DNA of 64,000 nucleotides from Treponema sp. Its GTDB lineage: Bacteria; Spirochaetota; Spirochaetia; Treponematales; Treponemataceae. This document shows, piece by piece, positions 1 through 7,818 of the stretch. The position numbers were made by a program, and so were the translations under genes. Location of the stretch: positions 1 to 64,000 of the forward strand of contig JAFXSM010000002.1 of assembly GCA_017525605.1 (NCBI GenBank), given 5' to 3'. How positions within the stretch are numbered: the first letter of the stretch is position 1; each line of letters begins with the position of its first letter. The notes below the pieces were generated by a model. The model was not told the origin of the DNA, did not search any database, and saw nothing but the letters and a program-made list of their open reading frames with translations.

Positions 1-1162
1 CCTTCATGTCCTTCGGGCTTGTGCTGAGGAGGTGCTCGAGCGCTGGAGGAACTTTTCCGTTGTCGTACTTGTAGTCGTAGTGCCATGCGAGCGCGTACTC
101 GACCTTCATGCCGAATTCCTGCAAAACTCGCGCAATCTCGTATGTGAAGCCGGGACCCATTCCGATTACCGCGCGGAGTCCCCTGAGCGACTTCGTGACT
201 TCCTCAATCTGCGGTATGAAAATCTTCCTCTGCTCCTCGATGTACTTCTCGACCTGCTCGCGCCTTCCGATTGCGTCCCCGATGCCGCGGAGCCATGTCT
301 CGAATCCCGTGACTCCCGAGTGGTTTATCGTGCGGACGTAAGGGACCCCGTATGTCTCCTCAAGCGCGTTTCCGAGGTAAGTTCCGAGAGTTCCGCAGAT
401 ACAGACGGTCGCAAGCGATTCGCTCAGATGCGAGAGCTCCTCGATTGTCGAGTTGCAGTAGAGGAACTGCGGCTCAGCGTCGAAAACCTCGCGGAAAATT
501 TTCGTGATCTGAGGGCGCGCGCTCTCGTAGAAGTTCTTGATGTTGATTACGCGCCTCTTTTCCTTCGGCGGCTTTACGATTCCCTGCAGGACCGCGTGGT
601 CGGAGATGTCGAATCCCGAAGCCCAGATGCGGCTCTTGAATCCCTCGCAGTGCACCGGGATTACGGGAATCGGAAGCTCCTCGTCGATTTCCTCAGCGAG
701 CCCGTCAACGTCCTCGCCGATTACGCCCGATACGCATGAGGTCGAGATGAAAATCGCGTCCGGCTTGTATGTCTCGTAAGTGTGGTTGACGATTTTACGA
801 AGGTCGTTCATCGCGCCGAAAACGGTGTCCTTCTCGTTCAGGTCGGTGCAGACGAACACGGAATTCGTCGTCTTGTTGATTCTCGCCGCAATCTGGCCGA
901 ATTTCACGCTGTCGTTCGATGCCATCGCGGTGCAGCCGGCAGGCGCGTGGTAGACGACCGCGACGTTCCTGATTGCCGCCAGCGCGTTCAGCGCGCATCC
1001 CGAAAGGCACGAGCTTGACTGGGAGAAGCATCTCTCGCGGTTTTTGAGGGAGCCGTATTCAGAGCGGTAGACTAGGGTCTCAAGGTCTCCCACGAATCCA
1101 GTTATTGAGCCGAGGCGGTTCTCGCGCACGGCAAGGTTTGCGTTCTTAAAGTTGAATGGCAT
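1..1162 (-). CDS. Nitrogenase-like component 1, alpha (NifD-like) subunit, partial
   Basis: About 387 codons are visible; the 3' end lies beyond the left edge. The protein belongs to the nitrogenase component 1 / oxidoreductase family. Cysteines that can act as P-cluster ligands are present: Cys52 or Cys56, Cys77 (motif HAPAGCTA) and Cys143 (STSCVSGVIGEDV); the 66-residue spacing 77-143 equals that of NifD Cys88-Cys154. Cys256 (CICGTLG, followed by YGVPY) aligns with NifD Cys275, the cofactor ligand, counting back from the conserved YGIPW. The homocitrate/His442 region is outside the window. The start has a strong SD (GGGAGG, 5 nt). It follows the beta-like gene by 18 nt, so D comes after K, opposite to nifDK. 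It could be a NifE-type scaffold, but the full cysteine set argues for a catalytic subunit. Confidence 0.85.
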   Translation of the reverse strand, partial: MPFNFKNANLAVRENRLGSITGFVGDLETLVYRSEYGSLKNRERCFSQSSSCLSGCALNALAAIRNVAVVYHAPAGCTAMASNDSVKFGQIAARINKTTNSVFVCTDLNEKDTVFGAMNDLRKIVNHTYETYKPDAIFISTSCVSGVIGEDVDGLAEEIDEELPIPVIPVHCEGFKSRIWASGFDISDHAVLQGIVKPPKEKRRVINIKNFYESARPQITKIFREVFDAEPQFLYCNSTIEELSHLSESLATVCICGTLGTYLGNALEETYGVPYVRTINHSGVTGFETWLRGIGDAIGRREQVEKYIEEQRKIFIPQIEEVTKSLRGLRAVIGMGPGFTYEIARVLQEFGMKVEYALAWHYDYKYDNGKVPPALEHLLSTSPKDMK

Positions 1163-1180
1163 ATTTTCCTCCCTTCCTTC

Positions 1181-2524
1181 CTACAGTTTCAGCTTGCTCA
1201 GTGCCGCAGTGAAAATCTGTTCTATCAAATGAAGACCGCCCGAATATCCGGCGATGTGGTCGTTGATTACGAGCTTTTCGAGCATCGGGTAGCTCACGTT
1301 GACGTAGTGCGCCCCGATGTCGGATGCAAGCTTCTTCTCCCAGTTCGAGCCGATGATGAGCGGTGTCCCCGCAAAGTCGGTCTTCTTAATCTGCTCGTGG
1401 ATGTCGTGACCGTCCGTTGTGAACTGAACCTGCGCCTGGATTCCGTAATTGAGGTTCGATATCTCGTTCGCGATTCTTTCCCTGTGCGCTTCCGGGGCAT
1501 CGTCCGTGATGAAGACTTTCTCAGGGAACAATCCCAGGTCGTTGACGAGGAATTTCGTGACCGCCATCGTGTACTGGCTGTCGCTCACCACCGTGAACCT
1601 TTTTCCGAGGATTCGAGTCTCAAGGAGCGTGTCCGCGAATCTCTCGATGTAGTAGTAGAATTCCGCTTCCTTTTCTGTAATCACTTTCTCGACGAGGTTC
1701 TTGTCAGCGCCCGTGAATTCCTGGACGGCGCGGAGGAATTTCGTCGTCTCGCTCGCGCCGATCGGAAGCACAGGGTAGTGCAGGAGCGGAATCCTGAACT
1801 TCGTCTCGAGGTACTTCGCGCTTTCAAGCCCCACCCACGGCGAGATGAGGATCGAGAATTCCGCGCTCGGAATCTTCTTGATGTTCTCTATTCCGCGCCC
1901 GAATCCGAAAATCGTGTTCGGCTTGAGCCCGATTGCGGAGATTAGGCTTTCGATTTCGCGCAGATTTCCGAGCCAGTACGGGTCCTGCTGCGGAGGCCCC
2001 GCGAAGATGTTGACCAGCCCCTTCTCGGTAATCGTCCCGTTCTCCGCCGACTTTTCCTCGCGCTCGTCTTTTATTTCCGGCCTGTTCAGGTACTGCTCGA
2101 AGATTGACTTTAGAATCCAGTCGTGACCGACATAGTTGTTTCCCTTGAATCCCGGGGTCTTCGCGTATACGACAGGCTTCTCCTCGTCCTCGAAGTCCTC
2201 CGCGACCTCCTTTATGTCGTCGCCGATGATTTCTCCCGTGCAGCCTGAGAGCACGACGAAAAGGTCAGCGTCGATTACGCGCAATGCGTTGCGTATCGTC
2301 GAGCGGAGCTTCTCCGCCCCTCCGAAAACGACTTCCTTCTCGGAAATCGAAGTGCACGGGAAGATGTTCGGGCTGTATCGTCCGCTTGTTCCGTTGTTGT
2401 CGTTGAGCTTCGACGCGCATCCCGGGCCTGAGTGGAGTACCGGAATCGCTCCCGGAATCGACTGCACCGTCTGCATAGCTGCCAATGCGCACTTGTAACG
2501 CGGTTGATCAAGAATTTTCGCCAT
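1181..2524 (-). CDS. Nitrogenase-like component 1, beta (NifK-like) subunit
   Basis: A 447-residue member of the nitrogenase component 1 family, presumed partner of the downstream NifD-like protein in an alpha2beta2 reductase. Three cysteines match NifK P-cluster ligands: Cys12 (RYKCALA), Cys36 (HSGPGCASK) and Cys95 (VLSGCTGEIIGDD); the spacing 24 and 59 is close to NifK (25 and 58). There is no later cysteine that could hold a cofactor, so it is the beta-like half. It lacks the roughly 60-residue N-terminal extension of NifK, as is usual for nitrogenase-like (group IV) proteins. Its start overlaps the NifX-like gene by 17 nt and has an SD (GAGGT). Which substrate the complex reduces cannot be read from the sequence. 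Confidence 0.87.
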   Translation of the reverse strand: MAKILDQPRYKCALAAMQTVQSIPGAIPVLHSGPGCASKLNDNNGTSGRYSPNIFPCTSISEKEVVFGGAEKLRSTIRNALRVIDADLFVVLSGCTGEIIGDDIKEVAEDFEDEEKPVVYAKTPGFKGNNYVGHDWILKSIFEQYLNRPEIKDEREEKSAENGTITEKGLVNIFAGPPQQDPYWLGNLREIESLISAIGLKPNTIFGFGRGIENIKKIPSAEFSILISPWVGLESAKYLETKFRIPLLHYPVLPIGASETTKFLRAVQEFTGADKNLVEKVITEKEAEFYYYIERFADTLLETRILGKRFTVVSDSQYTMAVTKFLVNDLGLFPEKVFITDDAPEAHRERIANEISNLNYGIQAQVQFTTDGHDIHEQIKKTDFAGTPLIIGSNWEKKLASDIGAHYVNVSYPMLEKLVINDHIAGYSGGLHLIEQIFTAALSKLKL

Positions 2525-2963
2525 TTTGTACCTCTTTACTGTTCCTTTGTTCCTTGCGTTCCCTGATTTTTTTGCGGAACCCGTTGATTTTTGATATAGC
2601 CTCGTCTATCGGAAGGACGATGTCGTAGGCGGTGATTTTGTATTTCGCCAGCGCGCGCACCGCATGGGGGCCGATTCTCGCGACAAGCACATAGTCAACG
2701 TCGGAAAGCGCCTTCGCGATTTCGTCCATGACGTTCGCTCCCTCGTGCGCCCCGTTGTGCCCCTCGCAGCCCGAGTCCTTCTGCGAGCCGCCGCACTCCC
2801 CGCCGGAGCACGCCGCCTTTGCCTCGCGCTCTCCTATGTCCTCGAACTTCCCCGACTCCTCGTCTACCTCGAATATCAGGAAGCTCTGGACGTGGCCGAA
2901 ATGCGAGTCGACCGTCTTCCCGTCGCTTGTGGCGACCGCCACCTTGTATTTCGTGTCAGCCAT
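2508..2963 (-). CDS. NifX/NafY-like FeMo-cofactor-binding domain protein
   Basis: A 151-residue protein with the dinitrogenase iron-molybdenum cofactor domain fold (NifX, NafY and the NifB C-terminus belong here). The start KVAVATSDGKTVDSHFGH is typical, with the conserved His in SHFGH. Residues about 50-75 form a Cys/His/Gly-rich insert (ACSGGECGG, then DSGCEGHNGAHEG) that could bind metal or a cluster. The last 25 residues are charged. It overlaps nifB by 8 nt and the K-like gene by 17 nt, so translation of B, X and K is probably coupled. In many organisms this domain is fused to NifB; here it is free-standing next to a short NifB. Likely role: carrying or inserting a NifB-derived cluster (inference). 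Confidence 0.82.
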   Translation of the reverse strand: MADTKYKVAVATSDGKTVDSHFGHVQSFLIFEVDEESGKFEDIGEREAKAACSGGECGGSQKDSGCEGHNGAHEGANVMDEIAKALSDVDYVLVARIGPHAVRALAKYKITAYDIVLPIDEAISKINGFRKKIRERKEQRNSKEVQNGENS

Positions 2964-3828
2964 GTGAAAAAGTCTCCTTCGTGCTCACGCGCCCCATGTA
3001 GATTTCGCTTCCGATGTCGTATTCGCCCGGCACGCCGATCGCGTCCGCGCGGCAGTGGGCGCAGTGCGTGAATATGTTGATGTACGGGTATGCCGCCTTC
3101 CTCGCGTCGTCCAGCTGGGCGAACGTCGGCGCGGAAAGGTGCTTCAGCTCGTTCTGCGGGATCAGCGGGATGATGTTGTAGATGTGCGCGCCCGCATCCT
3201 TGACGGTGTATGCGATTTCCTCGATGTGCGCGTCATTTATGCCCGGACAAAGAACCGTGTTCACCTTTATGAGCATTCCCGAGTCCGCGACTTTCCTTAT
3301 TCCCTCTATCTGGTTGTTGATGAGGATCCTCGCCGCCTCCACCCCGGAATAGATTTCCCCGTGATAGATGATTTTGTTGTTGAGCTGCGCCTCAATCTCG
3401 GGATCGACGGCGTTGACCGTGACGGTGAGCGTGTCGATTCCGACCTCGATGAGCTCCTCAGCCCTTTCCGAAAGCAGGAGCCCGTTCGTGCTCATGCACC
3501 TGATGAGGTTCGGGAATTCCTTCTTCACGAGCCTGAAAGTGTCGAGCGCGTAGTTCGTCGCGAGCGTGTCTCCCGGACCCGCGATTCCCACGACAGTGAG
3601 CTCAGGACACCTTTCCAGTGCGCGCCTTATGTAGCCGCATGCGTCCTCCGGCCTGATTACCGTGCTCGTGACACCCGGCCTGTTCTCGCTCTCGTTGATT
3701 TTCCTGTCGCAGAACCTGCACTCGATGTTGCAGCCCGGCGCGACCGGAAGGTGAATCCTTCCCTTGTTGTGCTTGTGCGGGCCGAAACACGGATGCTCGC
3801 GGTAGACTGTTTCCTTGTCCAATGGCAT
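2956..3828 (-). CDS. nifB: NifB-like radical SAM cofactor synthase (short form)
   Basis: Radical SAM protein of 290 residues that would fuse and carbide-load [4Fe-4S] clusters to NifB-co, the precursor of nitrogenase-type cofactors. The CX3CX2C motif is at Cys33, Cys37 and Cys40 (GCNIECRFCDRK), preceded by the NifB signature HPCFGP and followed by NRPGVTS. The C-terminal CAHCRADAIG matches the NifB CRQCRADAVG motif. It ends where the NifX domain of long NifBs would start, and that domain is encoded by the next gene. It lies 75 nt downstream of nifH. The presence of NifB beside the D/K-like genes separates this locus from NifB-free relatives such as CfbCD, BchLNB or ChlLNB. Confidence 0.92.
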   Translation of the reverse strand: MPLDKETVYREHPCFGPHKHNKGRIHLPVAPGCNIECRFCDRKINESENRPGVTSTVIRPEDACGYIRRALERCPELTVVGIAGPGDTLATNYALDTFRLVKKEFPNLIRCMSTNGLLLSERAEELIEVGIDTLTVTVNAVDPEIEAQLNNKIIYHGEIYSGVEAARILINNQIEGIRKVADSGMLIKVNTVLCPGINDAHIEEIAYTVKDAGAHIYNIIPLIPQNELKHLSAPTFAQLDDARKAAYPYINIFTHCAHCRADAIGVPGEYDIGSEIYMGRVSTKETFSHG

Positions 3829-3903
3829 AGATTTTATCCCCCTGTTGATTTCTCCATACCTCTGTTTGTGATTTTTCAGTTTTTGGATTGCCGCCCTGAT
3901 TCC

Positions 3904-4801
<898 letters not shown>

Positions 4802-4808
4802 TAATGGC

Positions 4809-4837
4809 ATTATGTTTTTTATTACCTAGTATGTCAA
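4809..4837 (-). promoter_or_regulatory. Sigma70-type promoter of the nif-like operon
   Basis: On the minus strand TTGACA (4832-4837), 17-bp spacer, CATAAT (4809-4814). All six -35 bases and five of six -10 bases match consensus. No sigma54 -24/-12 element (GG-N10-GC) is evident, unlike classical proteobacterial nif promoters. Confidence 0.75.
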
Positions 4838-4841
4838 TAGG
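4825..4841. promoter_or_regulatory. Operator-like dyad 2 over the nifH-like -35 box
   Basis: Second CCTA-N9-TAGG dyad; the TTGACA -35 box lies inside it. The pair also forms an imperfect direct repeat: 16 of 20 bases match when the two sites are aligned on the minus strand. Together they bracket the promoter, fitting co-operative repression. Confidence 0.5.
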
Positions 4842-5020
4842 TTTTTTAGGAAATGTTTTCGAATTTGAAAAGCGATGGGGAAGTGGTGCGTAAAATTGAC
4901 GGGGATACATAGGAAGGAGATTTTGATTGATTCGTTGTTTTTGATTTTTCCTGCCGAATTAAAAATCAGTGTTCGGGGTTTGCTGGTTTTTCTGTGGCTC
5001 TCTTGTTCGGGCTGGGGCAT
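4842..5020. other. Intergenic stretch without recognised gene
   Basis: Between the nif-like promoter and the tRNA-Phe terminator. Open frames here run into the promoter or the tRNA and have no supporting SD or similarity, so nothing is called. Confidence 0.5.
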
Positions 5021-5056
5021 AAAAAAAAGCACTCAAACCTTTCGGTTCAAGTGCTT
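5021..5056 (-). terminator. Rho-independent terminator of tRNA-Phe
   Basis: On the minus strand a GAAA-looped hairpin (AAGCACTTGAACC / GGTTTGAGTGCTT) followed by eight T. Confidence 0.85.
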
Positions 5057-5060
5057 CGTT

Positions 5061-5133
5061 TGCCACCGGTTGGAATCGGACCAACGACACATGGATTTTC
5101 AGTCCATTGCTCTACCAACTGAGCTACAGCGGC
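5061..5133 (-). tRNA. tRNA-Phe (GAA)
   Basis: A 73-nt cloverleaf: acceptor GCCGCTG pairs with CGGTGGC (with G-T pairs at 4-69 and 6-67), D arm GCTCAGTTGGTAGAGC, anticodon loop CTGAAAA giving GAA, T loop GGTCCGATTCCAACC. The 3' CCA is not encoded. A consensus promoter lies just upstream and a terminator just downstream, so it is a single-gene transcript. Confidence 0.96.
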
Positions 5134-5146
5134 TTAAGTGATTACT

Positions 5147-5175
5147 ATATTAATATGCATTCGCTTTTATGTCAA
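5147..5175 (-). promoter_or_regulatory. tRNA-Phe promoter
   Basis: TTGACA (5170-5175), 17-bp spacer, TAATAT (5147-5152) on the minus strand; predicted start about 7 nt before the tRNA. Confidence 0.7.
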
Positions 5176-5221
5176 GCGGTTCGTAAAAATTTTTATCACT
5201 TTTTTTATTTTTTTTCATCGG

Positions 5222-5758
5222 CTAGGAATTGTCGTTCGCGCCGCCGTTTGAAAGCTGAAGGTACATCTGGTCGGCAAGTCCGAATCCCGCGTTCTTCGTC
5301 ATCATCGTGGCGTACTCGTCGTAGAGCATGTCCTCGTAGATTTTCTTCGCGTTGTCGTCCCCGTTCGTCTTCATGACAGTCTTTCGCATCTCGGAGAGCA
5401 TCTGCTTCACGAGGTAGTTCTCGAGTTCCAGCGATTTCTCGTAGAGCTTCGACGTCCTGTCTATCGTGCGCTTCTCCGCGCGTTCTCCGGCCTGGTTCGC
5501 AGCCGCTCCCCTCGGAAGCGCGTTTTTGTCGGCCGACGAGGTGTATGTTCCTGAGAAACCGGAAGTCCAGTCACCGTTGACCCTTCCTTCTTCCACGACC
5601 TGGCTTGAGGAAATCCCCATGCCGATGGTGTTTGGCTCCTTCATGCCGTTGAGTAGGGATTCGAATTTGCTTTTTTCGGATGTGATTTTTGCGCTTTCGG
5701 CCGCGCTCTTTCCGGCTGTCAGCGCGCCGAGTCCTAGCGAATTGTTTATCGTGTTCAT
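5222..5758 (-). CDS. flgJ: FlgJ-like flagellar rod-binding protein
   Basis: A 178-residue protein with the rod-binding domain of FlgJ in its C-terminal half (about residues 95-172: KLYEKSLELENYLVKQMLSE, then DMLYDEYATMM and FGLADQMYLQL). It caps rod assembly in the periplasm. The N-terminal 90 residues are Ser/Gly/Asn-rich and probably disordered. The muramidase domain of proteobacterial FlgJ is absent, as is usual in spirochaetes. The gene is divergent from the channel gene. There is no SD; a -10-like GATAAT ends 6 nt before the ATG, so the mRNA may be leaderless. No other flagellar gene is adjacent. Confidence 0.8.
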   Translation of the reverse strand: MNTINNSLGLGALTAGKSAAESAKITSEKSKFESLLNGMKEPNTIGMGISSSQVVEEGRVNGDWTSGFSGTYTSSADKNALPRGAAANQAGERAEKRTIDRTSKLYEKSLELENYLVKQMLSEMRKTVMKTNGDDNAKKIYEDMLYDEYATMMTKNAGFGLADQMYLQLSNGGANDNS

Positions 5759-5764
5759 GTTTTC

Positions 5765-5793
5765 ATTATCGGATTTAAAGCGGTTTTTGAAAA
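5765..5793 (-). promoter_or_regulatory. Possible leaderless promoter of flgJ-like gene
   Basis: TTTTCA (5788-5793), 17-bp spacer, GATAAT (5765-5770), then six bases to the ATG. The -10 box matches five of six bases, the -35 box four of six. Confidence 0.4.
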
Positions 5794-5827
5794 CGAATTT
5801 TGATGATAGAATCCATTTATTAATGGA

Positions 5828-7027
5828 ATGGTCAGGATGGTGAAAAAAAAGTCAAAAAAATTCGCGCATTTTAGAAAAATCGTCTGGAGCGCATTGAAAA
5901 ATCCGCTGACTTATCTTGTCGCCGCGTTTCCTTTCCTTATGGTTCTGATGATAGAGGTTGCCTATCAGGCTGAGCTCGGGCAGGGGACGCTGAATTCGAT
6001 AGGGGACAGCTTCTGGAATTTCCTTATAGCGTTCGTCGCCGGATATTACGACATCTGCGTGGTGACCCCTCTCGGAAGGTTCTGCAGTTTCGTCATACTG
6101 ATTTCGGGCATCCTCGTTTTCAGCACGATAACGGGAAAGATAGCTTCGGTTTTTACCGAGATACAGATGAAGAAAGACAAAGGATTGAGGTCGATTAAGA
6201 ATATGAACAAACACTTTTTGCTTTGCGGCTGGCGGCCGGGACTTGAGAGGATACTGGATTTCGTCCTGAATTCGAATCCCGACATCGAGCCTGCCCAGAT
6301 TGTTCTGGTGAACGAGGCTCAGCCCGAGAACATCGAGCAGATAACGTCGCAGGTGCGCTTCAGGGGAATCAGCTATATTTTCGGCGACTTTACCGATGCC
6401 GAGGTGCTGAGCAAGGCTCTCGTGAAGAAAGCCGAGCGCGCCCTTGTCATCTCGGACCAGACCAAGGACTGCACTAAGCTCGGCATGGACTCCAAGACCG
6501 TCCTTTCGGTACTTACGATGAAGAACCTGAACCCAAAGATTTATGTGGCTGCGGAGATTTACGACAAGAAATTCGAGAACCATCTTCACCTTGCCCACTG
6601 CGACGAGGTGATTCTCACTGCCGACTACGAGTACAGCCTTCTTGCGACTGCCTCTAGCGGAAAGGGGTACTCGAACGTCATAAAGGAGCTTATCGCGGAG
6701 GATCCTGACACTGGGATATTGATTGAGGAAATTCCTCGCTCGTTTGTCGGGAAGACGTACAAGGAGTATGTCGATTCTCTGAAGCCGATTTCCGTTACGA
6801 ATTCAGTCCTCATCGGGCTTCTCCTGAACACCGGAAATTTCTACCAGCGCAGGAAGGATGCCGTCAGGGAGGCTCAGAAAGACCCCAACGTCAAGAAAAT
6901 CGTTGACAACCTTGTGAAGGTGAAGACGCTCAAGAGCAACGAGCCGTTCTTCACGCCCCCGAAAAACTTCGTCATACAGCCGAACACAAGCGCGATATTC
7001 GTGAAGGGCAAGCCTGTGGAGATGTGA
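5828..7027 (+). CDS. Potassium channel-like membrane protein with RCK/TrkA-N domain and unusual pore
   Basis: A 399-residue protein with a two-TM pore unit (TM1 about 29-46, TM2 about 84-104) and a cytoplasmic Rossmann-type RCK domain from about residue 128 (KHFLLCGWRPGLERILDFV), then a TrkA-C-like tail. In RCK channels the filter is T-x-GYGD-x-x-P; here the aligned segment is VAGYYDICVVTP, so the second filter Gly is Tyr. Ion selectivity is therefore uncertain. A second in-frame ATG at 5837 is an alternative start; neither has a good SD. The next gene starts 3 nt after its stop and encodes a cyclic-nucleotide-binding protein, so the two are probably one functional unit. The family is an ion channel or a sensor derived from one. 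Confidence 0.75.
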   Translation: MVRMVKKKSKKFAHFRKIVWSALKNPLTYLVAAFPFLMVLMIEVAYQAELGQGTLNSIGDSFWNFLIAFVAGYYDICVVTPLGRFCSFVILISGILVFSTITGKIASVFTEIQMKKDKGLRSIKNMNKHFLLCGWRPGLERILDFVLNSNPDIEPAQIVLVNEAQPENIEQITSQVRFRGISYIFGDFTDAEVLSKALVKKAERALVISDQTKDCTKLGMDSKTVLSVLTMKNLNPKIYVAAEIYDKKFENHLHLAHCDEVILTADYEYSLLATASSGKGYSNVIKELIAEDPDTGILIEEIPRSFVGKTYKEYVDSLKPISVTNSVLIGLLLNTGNFYQRRKDAVREAQKDPNVKKIVDNLVKVKTLKSNEPFFTPPKNFVIQPNTSAIFVKGKPVEM

Positions 7028-7029
7028 AT

Positions 7030-7539
7030 ATGAAAGCCGATTTCGATAAAGTTTTTCCTGTTCTGACCTCCCTGCCGATATTCAGCGATTTCGGCGACAA
7101 TCCGGATGACAGGCGCATAATGTCGCTTGTGTTCGACGCTCTTGAGGTCGAGGATTTTGATGAGGGCGACACGATTCTGAAAGAGGGGGAGCACGGGGAC
7201 TCGTTCTATATTCTCAGGAGCGGAAGCGTGAAGGTTCTCCGAAAAACCCCGTCAGGCGACATGATTGCGCTAAGCGAGTTCGACGACTCCATGCATGTCT
7301 GCTTCGGGGACGCAGCACTCATGGGGCGCGAGAAGCGGACTACGACCGTCCTTGCGACATCGCGCTGCCATACGCTTAAAATCTCCGGGAAAAAATTCAG
7401 GAAAATATGCGAGAGGGAGCCCCTTCTCGGCTACCGTGTATTCCTCCGCCTTGCGACAGATCTGAAGCAGTCAATCGAGAAGGCCAACAGCGACATCGCG
7501 ACATTGTACGAGGCGTTGTTCCGGGAGATTGAAGGCTAG
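7030..7539 (+). CDS. Cyclic nucleotide-binding domain protein
   Basis: A 169-residue cytoplasmic protein made of one CNB domain (about residues 20-150). The phosphate-binding cassette reads FGDAALMGREKRTTTVLA, matching FGE-x-A-L-x(n)-R-T-A-T-V with Asp in place of Glu and the phosphate-contacting Arg kept. There is no DNA-binding HTH after the domain, so it is not a CRP/FNR regulator. ATG at 7030 is chosen over GTG at 7024 because GGAG lies 8 nt before it. It is translationally close to the RCK channel-like gene; the likely role is cAMP- or other nucleotide-gated control of that channel (inference). Confidence 0.85.
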   Translation: MKADFDKVFPVLTSLPIFSDFGDNPDDRRIMSLVFDALEVEDFDEGDTILKEGEHGDSFYILRSGSVKVLRKTPSGDMIALSEFDDSMHVCFGDAALMGREKRTTTVLATSRCHTLKISGKKFRKICEREPLLGYRVFLRLATDLKQSIEKANSDIATLYEALFREIEG

Positions 7540-7645
7540 AATTAGCGTTCTCTATGGTGCTTTGGATTTCTTGGAGCTTTTTGGGAAAAAGGAAAATGTG
7601 CGGATAAAATTTTGCAAATTTCCCGAAAAAAAATTGCAAACCCAG

Positions 7646-7674
7646 TTGACATTTTTTTTCAACTGCCGTATATT
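7646..7674 (+). promoter_or_regulatory. tRNA-Glu (copy 1) promoter
   Basis: TTGACA (7646-7651), 17-bp spacer, TATATT (7669-7674). Confidence 0.75.
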
Positions 7675-7696
7675 ATATTCATCAGTTCGCTGATAT

Positions 7697-7768
7697 GTCT
7701 CCCTCGTCTAGTGGTTAGGACATCGGGTTTTCATCCCGACAACATGGGTTCAATTCCCGTGGGAGATG
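7697..7768 (+). tRNA. tRNA-Glu (TTC), copy 1
   Basis: A 72-nt cloverleaf with anticodon loop TTTTCAT (anticodon TTC), D arm GTCTAGTGGTTAGGAC and T arm CGTGGGAG side closing on TGGGTTCAATTCCCG. The first acceptor pair is G-T. No CCA encoded. The gene is identical over all 72 nt to the copy at 46050-46121. Confidence 0.96.
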
Positions 7769-7777
7769 CTAAAAATG

Positions 7778-7805
7778 CCCTCGCTTTTGCGAGGGTTTTT
7801 CTTTT
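7778..7805 (+). terminator. Terminator of tRNA-Glu copy 1
   Basis: CCCTCGC-TTTT-GCGAGGG hairpin followed by TTTTTCTTTTT. Confidence 0.85.
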
Positions 7806-7818
7806 TCCGCTTCTTCTT

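Noticed and set aside
2508..2963. Fusion of the NifX domain to NifB, missed through a frameshift
   Set aside because: nifB ends with a proper stop, the NifX-like gene has its own ATG and the 8-nt overlap is typical of coupled genes.
4875..5141. 88-codon ORF upstream of the nif-like promoter, read toward tRNA-Phe
   Set aside because: It runs through the terminator and most of the tRNA gene; no recognisable protein.
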